Source: Phycisphaerales bacterium (GTDB lineage: Bacteria > Planctomycetota > Phycisphaerae > Phycisphaerales > UBA1924). Taken from it: 64,000 nt of DNA. Position numbers and translations under genes: made by a program. Positions within the stretch are counted from its first letter, which is position 1. Each line of letters opens with the position of its first letter. Positions 27,456 to 36,340 of the stretch are shown one piece after another. The stretch spans positions 166,536-230,535 of the forward strand of contig JAIEUA010000007.1 of NCBI GenBank assembly GCA_019744815.1. Reading direction: 5' to 3'. A model generated the notes under the pieces. The model did no database searches, was not told the origin of the DNA, and saw nothing but the letters and a program-made list of their open reading frames with translations.

Positions 27456-28256
27456 TTTCTCCGGCGCCTTCGCCAAGAGCAGCAACCGTTCCTTCTTCGT
27501 CACCACCACGCCGCCGGGGATCTCGAGCGTGACGGCGAAGAGGGCGGGATCCTTCACCAAGAGCTTGGGCTGCACCGGCACCACCAAGTCGCCGGTCTTG
27601 GGGTCTCGGCTCGCGTTGGCGAGGTCGAAGACGCCGCCGTCGACCGGGAACTCGCCCTCGCGGCCCTTGTCGAAGATCCACAGCTGGTACTGCTGCACCC
27701 GCGGGTCGTTGGCGGCGAGGCCCTGGAACCGCATGAAGCCGCGCTGCTCCTTGCCGTTCCACACGATGTCGCCGCTGACGCCCTTGGCGTCCTTGTCCTC
27801 GGTGGTCGACCACGCGACCGTCTGCGTCTCGGCCTGCTGCAGCAGTTCGGTGCGGGCGAGATACGCGGGCTCCGGCGGCGCGGGCGGCTTTTTGAGCGTG
27901 AAGATCGCGAAGGCCAGCGACGCCGCGGCGGTCAGCCACGCCACCATCTCGCGCGGACGCATGCCCGGCGCGGTCGTGTTGGTTCGAGCAGCGGGCCCGC
28001 CGATCGTCTCGACGCCCTTGGCGAGCAGGCGGGCCCGCACATCGGGTGCCAGCGGCTTGGCCTCGACCGACCAGTTGGCGATTGTCGCGCCGCTGAGCCG
28101 GTTGAAGTCCGCCGCGGCGGCATCCGCGAGGGCACGATCCGCCGGCGAAAGCCGCGACAACAGGCTTTCGAGTTCCTGACGCTCCGCCGCGTCAAGGCCC
28201 CCAGCGCTCGCACCGGCAAGCAGGTCGATCACGCGATCCAGAGGCTGCGTGTTCAT
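27453..28256 (-). CDS. Membrane-anchored anti-sigma factor (RskA-like)
   Basis: 267 residues. The cytoplasmic N-terminal part (about 1-95; LDRVIDLLAGASAGGLDAAE) resembles anti-sigma zinc-finger/ASD modules but no Cys/His zinc site is evident. One transmembrane segment at about 99-116 (VAWLTAAASLAFAIFTL). The C-terminal part matches the RskA/anti-sigma-K fold (GDIVWNGKEQRGFMRFQGLA, YQLWIFDKGREGEFPVDGG, and VVPVQPKLLVKDPALFAVTL then PGGVVVTKKERLLLLA). It probably holds the ECF sigma factor encoded immediately upstream, which it overlaps by 4 bp. The stop codon lies in a tandem repeat array. Confidence 0.88.
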   Translation of the reverse strand: MNTQPLDRVIDLLAGASAGGLDAAERQELESLLSRLSPADRALADAAAADFNRLSGATIANWSVEAKPLAPDVRARLLAKGVETIGGPAARTNTTAPGMRPREMVAWLTAAASLAFAIFTLKKPPAPPEPAYLARTELLQQAETQTVAWSTTEDKDAKGVSGDIVWNGKEQRGFMRFQGLAANDPRVQQYQLWIFDKGREGEFPVDGGVFDLANASRDPKTGDLVVPVQPKLLVKDPALFAVTLEIPGGVVVTKKERLLLLAKAPEK

Positions 28257-28852
28257 GACACGACCTCCTTTGGCGCACCGGACAGCGCTTCACGCATGCG
28301 GATCAGCCCGCGGCGGATACGGGACTTGACGGTGCCCACGGGGGCCTGCACCAGCGTCGCGATCTTCTCGTGCGGCACGCCGTGGTACAGCGAGTACCAG
28401 AGCACCTGCTGCTCGTCCTTGTCGAGGGTCTTGAACGCCTCCGAGGCCCGGCGCAGGTCGTCGCGATGGGAGGCGTGATCCGACTGATGGTGGACCTTGG
28501 CCTCGGCCAGCGTGCCGGGGTCGTCCACGTGCAGCGTCGGACGTCGCCCGGCGCGACGGACGCGATCGATGAGCCGGTGATGAGCGATGGTCGCGATGAA
28601 GGCCGCCTCCGAACCCAGCGCGGGATCAAACCGTCCCGCGCTCTTCCACACTTCCACGAACACTTCCTGCACCGCGTCCTCGACGTCCTCGCCGAGCGGG
28701 CGCAGGTAGCGATCGGCAAGGCCCCAGACCATACCTCCGAATTCATCGAGGCACGCCGCAACCGCGGCGTTCTCACCTCGAGCAACTCGTTGAAGGATCG
28801 TGTCCGGCACCGGGGGAGGGCTCCGTGCGTGTTCGCCCTTCTTTCGACGCAT
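28253..28852 (-). CDS. ECF-type RNA polymerase sigma factor
   Basis: 199 residues from the ATG (a TTG lies 18 nt upstream in frame). Region 2: DEFGGMVWGLADRYLRPLGE then DAVQEVFVEVWKSAGRFDP, including the DAVQEVF core-binding motif and the -10 recognition helix AFIATIAHHRLIDRVRR. Region 4: LDKDEQQVLWYSLYHGVPHE then IATLVQAPVGTVKSRIRRGL, a helix-turn-helix for the -35 element. It pairs with the overlapping anti-sigma gene. The divergent DUF4394 secreted-protein gene, 211 bp away, is a natural candidate target. Confidence 0.94.
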   Translation of the reverse strand: MRRKKGEHARSPPPVPDTILQRVARGENAAVAACLDEFGGMVWGLADRYLRPLGEDVEDAVQEVFVEVWKSAGRFDPALGSEAAFIATIAHHRLIDRVRRAGRRPTLHVDDPGTLAEAKVHHQSDHASHRDDLRRASEAFKTLDKDEQQVLWYSLYHGVPHEKIATLVQAPVGTVKSRIRRGLIRMREALSGAPKEVVS

Positions 28853-29063
28853 CGCCGGAGCAGATGCCAATTTTGGGGGGATTTTTCGACTGGGTCAAAA
28901 TCCGGGTGCCGGCCCGCCTCGGAAGTCCGGCGTCCGACTCGAACATCGAGGCGTGCGACCGGCCGTTCCGCGGAGCTCCTCCCGCTGGCGCTCGGCGGTC
29001 GCCGCACGCCCCGAGCGCGAGCGACCGTTCCGAGAGGAACGGAGAGGAAGAAGGAGATTCGTG

Positions 29064-29918
29064 ATGAAGAGGTCTTTCAAGTTGCTCGCCGCTCTCCCGC
29101 TGGTGGTGCTCGCAGGCGCGGCCCAGGCCGAGCTGGTCTACGGCGTCACGCTTCAGCAGACGCTGGTCTCCTGGGACAGCGCGTCGCCCAACACGCTCAT
29201 CTCGGGCGTCGCCATCTCAGGCCTCCAGGCCAACGAGGTCATCCACGGCATCGACATCCGCCCCAACACCGGCGAGATGTACGCCCTCGGCTCGATGAAC
29301 CGCCTCTACAAGGTCAACCGCGCCACCGGTGCCGCCACCCAGGTCGGCCCGGCTTTCTCCACCGCCCTCAACGGCTCGTCCTTCGGCTTTGACTTCAACC
29401 CCACCGTCGATCGCATCCGCGTCATCAGCGACGTGGACCAGAACCTCCGCCTCAACCCCGACACTGGCGCGGTCATCGTCGACACGCCCCTCGCCTACAA
29501 GAGCGGCGACCCGAACTTCGGCAAGAACCCCAACGCCGTCCACGCCGCCTACACCAACTCCTTCGCCGGCGCGACGAGCACCACGCTCTACGTCCTCGAC
29601 ACCGGCCTCGACGTCCTGGCCATCCAGAACCCCGCGAACAGCGGCCAGCTCATGACCATCGGCTCGGTCGGCGCTGACCTCTCAGATCTCGGCGGGTTCG
29701 ACATCTCCGGCCTCAGCGGCATCGCCTACGCCACTGTCCGCGACAACACGCTGGCCCGCAGCACCTTCTGGCGCATCGACCTCACCACCGGTCAGGGAAC
29801 CATGATCGGCGAGATCGGCGGCGGCGCGATCATCACCGCCATGACCGTCGTCCCCACACCCGGCTCGCTCGCCCTCGCCGGCCTCGTCGCCCTCGGCGCC
29901 GCCCGCCGCCGTCGCTGA
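29064..29918 (+). CDS. Secreted DUF4394 protein with PEP-CTERM-like sorting tail
   Basis: 284 residues from an ATG with AAGGAG upstream. Signal peptide KRSFKLLAALPLVVLAGAAQ-A (cleavage about residue 22). The mature protein is a DUF4394 beta-propeller-like domain: the phrases GIDIRPNTGEMYALGSMNRL, YKVNRATGAATQVG, FGFDFNPTVDRIRVISD and NLRLNPDTGAVIVDTPLAY are typical. It ends in a Pro-Thr-Pro-Gly linker, a hydrophobic helix (SLALAGLVALGA) and ARRRR, the exosortase-type sorting signal used in planctomycetes. It is divergent from the ECF sigma/anti-sigma pair and likely under its control. Confidence 0.9.
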   Translation: MKRSFKLLAALPLVVLAGAAQAELVYGVTLQQTLVSWDSASPNTLISGVAISGLQANEVIHGIDIRPNTGEMYALGSMNRLYKVNRATGAATQVGPAFSTALNGSSFGFDFNPTVDRIRVISDVDQNLRLNPDTGAVIVDTPLAYKSGDPNFGKNPNAVHAAYTNSFAGATSTTLYVLDTGLDVLAIQNPANSGQLMTIGSVGADLSDLGGFDISGLSGIAYATVRDNTLARSTFWRIDLTTGQGTMIGEIGGGAIITAMTVVPTPGSLALAGLVALGAARRRR

Positions 29919-29977
29919 TCGCGAACAACCTCTTCTCCCTTCGCGCCGCCCCACGCGGCGCGGCGGACGATTTGTGC

Positions 29978-30014
29978 GAGAGGCCGTACCTGGGAGGGGC
30001 GGCCTCTCGTTTTC
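29978..30014 (+). terminator. Intrinsic terminator of the DUF4394 gene
   Basis: 9-bp stem GAGAGGCCG / CGGCCTCTC with a 13-nt loop, followed by GTTTTC. Confidence 0.75.
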
Positions 30015-30035
30015 ATTGGCACGCAATCAGTCCCC

Positions 30036-30060
30036 GGGGGCGGGGCCTTCCAGGCCCCCC
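30036..30060. repeat. Palindromic repeat family A (GGGGCGGGGCCTTCCAGGCC), copy 1
   Basis: GC-rich palindrome GGGGGCGGGGCCT TCC AGGCCCC. The same core recurs at about 47.93, 53.43, 57.04 and 60.78 kb, always between genes and on the plus strand with the same TTCCA/TTCTA centre. Confidence 0.85.
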
Positions 30061-30080
30061 GTCACCTCATACCCTCCTTT

Positions 30081-30365
30081 GTGCCCACCCCCGCGCCCAC
30101 TCCCGACTCCCGCACCCCCGCCGAGAAAGCCAAGGCCCGAGCCGAGTTCCTCAACCGCCTCGCCTTCTACCTCGGCGGCGTCGCGATCGGCTTCCTGCTC
30201 CTGGGCTTCTTCAAAGCACGCGGCCGCGCCGAGGCCCAACGCCGCGAAGCCGAACGCGCCGCGATGATCGCGCCCGCGGAGTCAACTCCATCTCCGGCCA
30301 CGACTTCCGGCTCGAACACGCCCGCGACCGGAATCCAGCCAGCGATACCGAACGAAAAGCGATAA
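30081..30365 (+). CDS. Small single-pass membrane protein
   Basis: 94 residues from GTG. A Pro/Thr-rich N-terminus is followed by [20 protein letters not shown], a hydrophobic segment at about residues 29-43 ([15 protein letters not shown]), then a basic stretch ([18 protein letters not shown]) and a Ser/Thr/Pro-rich tail. No family is recognised. It lies 75 nt upstream of uvrA and might be co-transcribed with it. Confidence 0.65.
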   Translation: MPTPAPTPDSRTPAEKAKARAEFLNRLAFYLGGVAIGFLLLGFFKARGRAEAQRREAERAAMIAPAESTPSPATTSGSNTPATGIQPAIPNEKR

Positions 30366-30440
30366 ACAAGGCCGGTGTCGCTACACTCGGCCGTGACACC
30401 TCGGCCACCGAGCAAGAGTGAGAGCAGGGAGGAGCGACCC

Positions 30441-33400
30441 GTGCCGACCGCCGCCAGCGCCCGTGACAAGGGCGAGTCGTTGTCCGTTGAGATCCGCAGC
30501 AAGAGCGCCGCCGCCGCCGAGCCCCCAGCCGCCGACCGCGCCGAAGCCAAGCCCGCCAAGCGAACCAAATCCGCGTACGACGCCCGCGTCATCCACGTCC
30601 GCGGCGCCCGCGAGCACAACCTCAAGAACATCGACGTCACCATCCCGCGCGACCAGCTCGTGGTGATCACCGGCCTCTCCGGCAGCGGCAAAAGCAGCCT
30701 CGCCTTCGACACCATCTTCGCCGAGGGCCAGCGCAAGTACATGGAGTCCCTCTCCGCGTACGCCCGCCAGTTCCTCGAGCAGCTCAAGAAGCCCGATGTC
30801 GACGAGGTCGAGGGCGTCCCCCCCACCATCGCGATCGAGCAGCGCAGCGCGAGCAGCAACCCCCGCTCGACCGTCGCGACCACGACGGAGATCTACGACT
30901 ATCTCCGCCTGATCTTCGCCCGCTGCGGCACGCCCCACTCCTGGGCGCCGACGAAAACGAAGAAGGACGGCGCGGTGCTTGAGCGCTCCGGTCGCGTCAT
31001 CAGCGCGATGGGCAGCACCCAGATCGTCGATGCCGTGATGGAGAAGGCCAAGCCGGGCGAGCAGGCTCGGGCCATGGTTCTCGCCCCCGTCGTCCGCGGC
31101 AAGAAGGGCTTCCACCGCGATGTGCTCGAAGATCTCGTCAAGCAAGGCTGGACCCGCGCCCGCGTGAACGGCACGCTGGTCGACCTGCGCGAGGTGCTGA
31201 AGGACCCCAACGAAAACCCGCTCAAGCTCGGCCGCTTCGAGAAGCACTCGATCGACGCCGTCATCGATCGCATCGGCATCGCGCCCGACTCCCGCCAGCG
31301 TCTGGCAGAATCGATCGAGGCGGCCCTGCGCCTCGCCGAAGGCTCGCTCACCGTCTCGTTCGAGGATGCGACCGCCCCCGGCGGCTGGCGCGATGTCACG
31401 TACTCCACACGGTTCTCCGACCCCGATCATCCCGAAGTCGCCCTCGAAGAACTCGAGCCGCGCCTGTTCTCGTTCAACTCGCCGCAGGGCGCCTGCAAGA
31501 CCTGCTCCGGCCTCGGAACGCTGCTGGAACTCGACGAGCACCTCGTGCTCCCCAACGACCAGAAAGCCCTGAGCCAGGGCGCCATCGAGGCCTACGCCAA
31601 GAACATGGCCGTGCGTGCGTGGTTCCAGCGCGGCCTGAAGAAGTTCTGCAAGGCGTTCGGCGTCTCGTACGACGCGCCGATCTCGACGTTCAGCCCGGCG
31701 CAGCGCAAGCTCCTCATGCACGGCCCGACGCCCGAACAGAAAGCCGCCGCCAAGGCCGCGCTCGGCCGCTTCCAGTGGCAGGGCGTGCTGCCCGAACTCA
31801 ACGACTGGTGGAAGAAGACCGACAACCCCACCGTCAAGGAATGGCTCGGGCAGTTCATGTCCAACACGCCCTGCCCGGAGTGCTGCAGCGACCGCCTCCG
31901 CATCGAAGCCCTCCACGTTCTGCTGACCAGCAAGCACCGCGCCGACACCAAGAAGGGCTTCAGCGAGTCGGTGATCGGGCGTCCCAAGCACGACGGCACG
32001 ATGCTCAACATCGCCGAGCTCTCCCGCCTCAACATCCTCGACGCCATTGCCTACATCGAGGGACTCCAGCTCACCAAGGAACAGATCGTCATCGCCGAGC
32101 CGATCCTCAAGGAGATCAACAACCGCCTCCGCTTCCTCACCGGCGTCGGGCTCGAGTACCTCTCGCTCGACCGCAAGACCGCCACCCTCTCCGGCGGCGA
32201 GGCTCAGCGCATCCGCCTCGCCACCCAGGTCGGCAGCGGCCTCGTCGGCGCGTGCTACGTCCTCGACGAACCCACCATCGGCCTCCACCAGCGCGACAAC
32301 GACCGGCTCATCAAGACCCTCCGCCATCTCGCCGACATCGGCAACACCGTCCTCGTCGTCGAGCACGACGAGGACATGATCCGTGCCGCCGACCACGTGC
32401 TCGACGTCGGCCCCGGCCCCGGCGTCCACGGCGGACGCATCGTCGCTCAGGGAACCGTCACCGACATCTGCAAGGTCCCCGAGTCGCAAACCGGCCTCTA
32501 CCTCTCCGGCAAGAAGCGGATCGAAGTGCCGGCGAAACGCCGCCCGATGGATCAGAAGAACGCCATCGTCGTCAAGGGCGCCGCCCACAACAACCTCAAG
32601 AAGATCGACGTCGCCATCCCCACCGGCGGCTTCGTCTGCGTCACCGGCGTCAGCGGCAGCGGCAAGTCCACGCTCGTCAGCGACATCCTGCTCACCGCCG
32701 CCAAGAACCAACTCGTCGGCACCCGCGAGAAGCCCGGCACCCACGGCTCGTTCAAGTGGCCCAAGACGCTCGACCGCGTCATCGAGGTCGATCAGTCGCC
32801 CATCGGACGCACCCCACGCAGCAACCCCGCCACCTACGTCGGCATCTTCGACGAGATCCGCAAGGTCTTCGTCGGCACCAAGGAAGCCAAGGTCCGCGGC
32901 TACAAGCCCGGACGCTTCTCCTTCAACGTCCGCGGCGAAGCCGGCGGCGGCCGCTGCGAAGCCTGCGAAGGCCAGGGCCTCAAAAAGATTGAGATGCACT
33001 TCCTGCCCGACGTTTTCGTTGAGTGCGAAGTCTGCCGCGGCAAGCGCTACAACCGCGAAACCCTCGAGATCCTCTACCGCAACAAATCCATCGCCGACGT
33101 GCTCGACATGACCATCGAGCAATCCCTCGCCTTCTTCGAGAACCACCCCAAGATCCTCCGCTTCCTCAAGTGCCTCCACGACGTCGGCCTCGACTACCTC
33201 ACCCTCGGCCAGCCCAGCACCCAGCTCTCCGGCGGCGAGGCCCAACGCATCAAGCTCGCCACCGAACTCGGCAAGACCTTCGGCGCGTTGGAGCAGGTGG
33301 AGTTGCTGAAGACGCCACTCCCCCTCCCAGAGGGAGGGGGCCGGGGGGTGGGTTCGAGAGACGCGCGGTACTCCAGCGACTCAGGCCTTCGCGATGACGC

Positions 33401-33839
33401 CGGCACCGACGCCGCCCAGGGCTCGGACTCTGACGCCCTCGACGACTTCGCCGACGCCGCAACCCCCGCCAAGAACAAGAAGGGCGGCAAGGACGCCAAG
33501 AAGTCCAGCAAATGGGCCGAGCGCTTCGAAGCCATGCGCCAGCGTGCCGCCAACCCCTACGGCAAGACCCTCTACGTCCTCGACGAACCCACCACCGGCC
33601 TCCACTTCGAAGACATCCGCAAACTCGTCCACGTCTTCGACCGCCTCGCCGGCGCCGGCCACACGCTCGTCGTCATCGAGCACAACCTCGACGTCATCAA
33701 GTGCGCCGACTGGATCATCGACCTCGGCCCCGAAGGCGGCAGCAACGGCGGCACCATCGTGGCCCAAGGCACGCCCGAGACGGTGGCGAAGAGCAAGGGC
33801 AGCTTCACGGGGGCGTACTTGGGGCCGATGCTGAAGTAG
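30441..33839 (+). CDS. uvrA: Excinuclease ABC subunit A with extended insertion before the second Walker B
   Basis: 1132 residues from a GTG with GGAGG about 8 nt upstream; typical UvrA is about 940. A 45-residue extension precedes [20 protein letters not shown]. Walker A motifs GLSGSGKSS (about 78) and GVSGSGKS, signatures [14 protein letters not shown] and [15 protein letters not shown], Walker [14 protein letters not shown] and [13 protein letters not shown]. About 90 extra residues ([17 protein letters not shown] ... [12 protein letters not shown]) separate the second signature from its Walker B; part is a palindromic repeat. The second zinc site (CEAC, CEVC) is complete, but the first CxxC of the other zinc module is missing (SDPDHPE before [10 protein letters not shown]). 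UvrA finds DNA damage and loads UvrB. Confidence 0.96.
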   Translation: MPTAASARDKGESLSVEIRSKSAAAAEPPAADRAEAKPAKRTKSAYDARVIHVRGAREHNLKNIDVTIPRDQLVVITGLSGSGKSSLAFDTIFAEGQRKYMESLSAYARQFLEQLKKPDVDEVEGVPPTIAIEQRSASSNPRSTVATTTEIYDYLRLIFARCGTPHSWAPTKTKKDGAVLERSGRVISAMGSTQIVDAVMEKAKPGEQARAMVLAPVVRGKKGFHRDVLEDLVKQGWTRARVNGTLVDLREVLKDPNENPLKLGRFEKHSIDAVIDRIGIAPDSRQRLAESIEAALRLAEGSLTVSFEDATAPGGWRDVTYSTRFSDPDHPEVALEELEPRLFSFNSPQGACKTCSGLGTLLELDEHLVLPNDQKALSQGAIEAYAKNMAVRAWFQRGLKKFCKAFGVSYDAPISTFSPAQRKLLMHGPTPEQKAAAKAALGRFQWQGVLPELNDWWKKTDNPTVKEWLGQFMSNTPCPECCSDRLRIEALHVLLTSKHRADTKKGFSESVIGRPKHDGTMLNIAELSRLNILDAIAYIEGLQLTKEQIVIAEPILKEINNRLRFLTGVGLEYLSLDRKTATLSGGEAQRIRLATQVGSGLVGACYVLDEPTIGLHQRDNDRLIKTLRHLADIGNTVLVVEHDEDMIRAADHVLDVGPGPGVHGGRIVAQGTVTDICKVPESQTGLYLSGKKRIEVPAKRRPMDQKNAIVVKGAAHNNLKKIDVAIPTGGFVCVTGVSGSGKSTLVSDILLTAAKNQLVGTREKPGTHGSFKWPKTLDRVIEVDQSPIGRTPRSNPATYVGIFDEIRKVFVGTKEAKVRGYKPGRFSFNVRGEAGGGRCEACEGQGLKKIEMHFLPDVFVECEVCRGKRYNRETLEILYRNKSIADVLDMTIEQSLAFFENHPKILRFLKCLHDVGLDYLTLGQPSTQLSGGEAQRIKLATELGKTFGALEQVELLKTPLPLPEGGGRGVGSRDARYSSDSGLRDDAGTDAAQGSDSDALDDFADAATPAKNKKGGKDAKKSSKWAERFEAMRQRAANPYGKTLYVLDEPTTGLHFEDIRKLVHVFDRLAGAGHTLVVIEHNLDVIKCADWIIDLGPEGGSNGGTIVAQGTPETVAKSKGSFTGAYLGPMLK
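33320..33340. repeat. Perfect palindrome inside uvrA insertion
   Basis: CCCCCTCCC AGA GGGAGGGGG, read as part of [15 protein letters not shown]. It looks like an intergenic palindrome lodged in the coding sequence. Confidence 0.75.
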
Positions 33840-33891
33840 ATTTTCGGTGAGCGTGAGCCTCAAAGTCAACGCCTGAGCGCGAACCTGCAAG

Positions 33892-35538
33892 CTACTTCAA
33901 GCCTTTCGCCTGCTTGTGCGCGATAGCCTCATCCGCGGTGGCGAAGTAGGGCTTGCCGAAGAACTCCGAAGACCACTTCAGCGGCAGTTCGTCAATGCGG
34001 ATCTCCTCCCCGAAGAAGTTGTCGAGATCAAAGCCACGTTTCGCCGTCGACAGATCCGGTCGAAAGATGACCGAAACCGGCCCTGTGAGGCGCACCCCGG
34101 CCGGAAGGCTGGTCTCGATCTCGACCGATCTTCCCCGACCGCTCGCTTCGTCATAAGTCCGCGACATTGCGAATCCCAAATCGATCTCGTTGCCGCCGGC
34201 TTCCTTGAGTACGACTCGCATCGCCAACGCACATTCCGGCTGACTGTTCCAATCGGGCTCTATCTGCATCTGCCAAGCGTTTGGCTTGATCACACCGCTA
34301 CCGTCCGTCGAATAGCTCTGAAGCGCGAAAACGGCTTCTTTCATCGCGAAGAATTTCCGAACGCTTTGCCGCTGACGGTCGGTTGGTTCGAGGGGCTTGG
34401 TGATCGAGTCGCTTGTCGGGCGCACCGAGAATCGACCCGGGACCGAAAGGTAGCGAACATCACCCGGACCAGCGGAGCCGCCCGACATGCTCGCGTTCAG
34501 GGCCAGCTTCACGACACATTCGTACTCGCCAGCTCGCAGCGCGGGGATCTCGCAGACAAGGTCGCTAGAAGCCATCGTGAAGTTGCGACCTCTTCCGGCA
34601 CCGGCGGCCTGAAAATGCGCTTGCTTCTCGCGATACCACGTACTCGAGTTCGTAAACGGGAACTCTTTTCCATCAACCCGTATGGATGCGATAGTCACCG
34701 TCAGTTGAGTTGTCGCGCGACGACCGAGCCGGTAAGCCGTGCATCGCACCCGAATCGGCAGCGGATCTCCCTCGCTGATCGCTTCTTTGGGCGCCGCGGA
34801 GAAATTCATCGACTGCCGCACCCATCGGGATTGGATGTCCGGCGGCAACGCAACCACTCCCGCAGCCGCCTCATACACATCACCCCATGAGGGATGCCAC
34901 GCGCCAGACCAGTCGCCCTGGATCTCGACGGCACGAGTCGCGATCAGCTGCAACTGGTCGGTCGCGAGACCGCCCGCGAGAATGCGAGTCTGGAGCTCAT
35001 CTGCGACCTCGCGTGCATCTCCAGTGCTGAGCATCAACAACACACCAATCGGCAGGTGCTTTGCGAGCGAGGTTCCGCGCAAGAGCGAAGAACCGACGAA
35101 TGTGATGGGTGAAAGCGCTGAAACAGCCAGCAGGATTCCCAACCCCACTACCAGAGGCATCCTCTTACGCTCCCCAATCCGCACCGCCTTCGCCCGCTTC
35201 AACCCCCCGCCACACTCGGGGCAGGTAACAGTGATCGGCAGAGCCACCGCGACGGAGCTTGATCCCTCGCCGCTCAAAGCACCGCTGCCTTGACGAGCCC
35301 CGAGCGTCAGCGAGTGGGTTTCAGCGACATCGGCGAGCTCGCTCTGTGTTGCCGGCGCGACCGTCAACAAAGGCTCGGCCACGCCGTGCATCTCCGGCAA
35401 CCGAAACGCCCGCAGGTTAAACCCACAATCTCGGCACACCGGATCCCGGTTCACCCGCCGCCCGCGCCAGCCGAGACGGATGAGCGCGAGCCCGGCGAGC
35501 AGAACCAGAACAAAGACACCAAGAAGCCATGCGGCCAT
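33892..35538 (-). CDS. Membrane protein with a zinc ribbon split by a repeat
   Basis: 548 residues. Transmembrane segment about 4-22 (WLLGVFVLVLLAGLALIRLG). Zinc-ribbon halves VCRDCGFNLRAFR (about 34-46) and TCPECGGGLKRAK (about 107-119) are separated by about 60 residues instead of the 10-20 usual for planctomycete ribbons of this kind. The spacer includes ETHSLTLGARQGSGA, encoded by palindrome family B. A second transmembrane segment follows (about 128-148; VVGLGILLAVSALSPITFVG). The rest, about 390 residues, is a periplasmic beta-rich region of unknown family. Function unknown. It is convergent with uvrA. Confidence 0.75.
   Translation of the reverse strand: MAAWLLGVFVLVLLAGLALIRLGWRGRRVNRDPVCRDCGFNLRAFRLPEMHGVAEPLLTVAPATQSELADVAETHSLTLGARQGSGALSGEGSSSVAVALPITVTCPECGGGLKRAKAVRIGERKRMPLVVGLGILLAVSALSPITFVGSSLLRGTSLAKHLPIGVLLMLSTGDAREVADELQTRILAGGLATDQLQLIATRAVEIQGDWSGAWHPSWGDVYEAAAGVVALPPDIQSRWVRQSMNFSAAPKEAISEGDPLPIRVRCTAYRLGRRATTQLTVTIASIRVDGKEFPFTNSSTWYREKQAHFQAAGAGRGRNFTMASSDLVCEIPALRAGEYECVVKLALNASMSGGSAGPGDVRYLSVPGRFSVRPTSDSITKPLEPTDRQRQSVRKFFAMKEAVFALQSYSTDGSGVIKPNAWQMQIEPDWNSQPECALAMRVVLKEAGGNEIDLGFAMSRTYDEASGRGRSVEIETSLPAGVRLTGPVSVIFRPDLSTAKRGFDLDNFFGEEIRIDELPLKWSSEFFGKPYFATADEAIAHKQAKGLK
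35290..35320. repeat. Palindromic repeat family B, copy 1 (inside a gene)
   Basis: TTGACGAGCCCCGAGCGTCAGCGAGTGGGT-type sequence. The core GACGAGCCCCGAGCGT is identical to the copies near 40.94 and 50.41 kb, which are intergenic. Here it is antisense to, and in frame with, the zinc-ribbon gene. Confidence 0.82.
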
Positions 35539-35647
35539 CGAGCCCTCCCAAGAGTGGATCGTACCACAGGCACGATTGGTTTGTTCGCTCGAAGGGACGC
35601 CCTTCCCCCTTGCCCGAGGTCACGGCCTCGTCCCGAACGCGGCTACC

Positions 35648-35805
35648 GCGCCTCCTCTCCCCGCAAGCGGGGAGAGGACGGCTCGACGCGAAGCGTTCAG
35701 CCAGGTGAGGGGAACGCGGGCCCCTCGACGCAACCGCACCCGAGAGCCAAGAAACCTTCCCCGGTCTCGCCGCGCGCAACCACCCCCACGCTTCTTGAAG
35801 CGGAG
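35648..35805. repeat. Intergenic palindromic repeat family C, copy 2
   Basis: CTCTCCCCGC AA GCGGGGAGAG, then GGCTCGACGC and CAGGTGAGGGG, then CCCCGGTCTCGCCGCGCG and CAACCACCCCCAC, in the same order as copy 1 near 14.5 kb. It occupies most of the 296-bp gap between the zinc-ribbon gene and the next small gene; nothing else is seen there. Confidence 0.75.
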
Positions 35806-35834
35806 AGCCGCGGCGCGGAACCGCAGTGTGATTT

Positions 35835-36206
35835 TCAGGATGCCTTGCGCAGCGTCGCATCCAGCCCCGGCACCATCCGCCGCGCCAGCGACACATCAAA
35901 TCGAGTCGGCAGGGCGCTCCCGAACTCGGCAGGCAGCGTCTTCGCCAGCGCATGGCGCTCAATCGCTTCCACCAGCGCGTTCACGACTTGCTCGACGGTG
36001 CTGCTGGGTGGCAGCGTTCCGCCGCAGTAATGCTGATGATCGACCCAGCTGAGCGACACACGGTGCTCGGTCGGGCTCTGCTGCCCCTGCCGCACCAGAA
36101 CGCGATACGACCACCCGCGGGGGGTCTCTCGCTCCTCGCGCACATCCACGCGCGGCGACGCCGTGTGCGTGTGGCCAGGCCGGGAATTGGAAGAGTCGGC
36201 GTGCAC
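35835..36206 (-). CDS. Hypothetical protein
   Basis: 123 residues from GTG. The region SYRVLVRQGQQSPTEHRVSL and SWVDHQHYCGGTLPPSSTVE, followed by a helical VVNALVEAIERHALAKTLPA and the C-terminal LPTRFDVSLARRMVPGLDAT, has normal amino-acid composition for a soluble protein. No known domain is recognised. It is divergent from the MacB-like permease gene 134 bp away. The start is uncertain because no Shine-Dalgarno is evident. Confidence 0.6.
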   Translation of the reverse strand: MHADSSNSRPGHTHTASPRVDVREERETPRGWSYRVLVRQGQQSPTEHRVSLSWVDHQHYCGGTLPPSSTVEQVVNALVEAIERHALAKTLPAEFGSALPTRFDVSLARRMVPGLDATLRKAS

Positions 36207-36340
36207 GTGGATCGATCCGGACGACCCGCCGGGACGGTTCCCGGCTTCTGGTCGGGTCTTCTATCGACCAGCCGACGCAACCACACCAGCCCAATCCCCT
36301 ATCAGCCTGCCGGTTCTCCCCCACTCGATACCATGCTCCC

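Noticed and set aside
30381..33245. Very long open frame antisense to uvrA
   Set aside because: It is the complement of a GC-rich, strongly codon-biased gene, has an Ala/Gly/Asp-rich repetitive translation and no recognisable domain.
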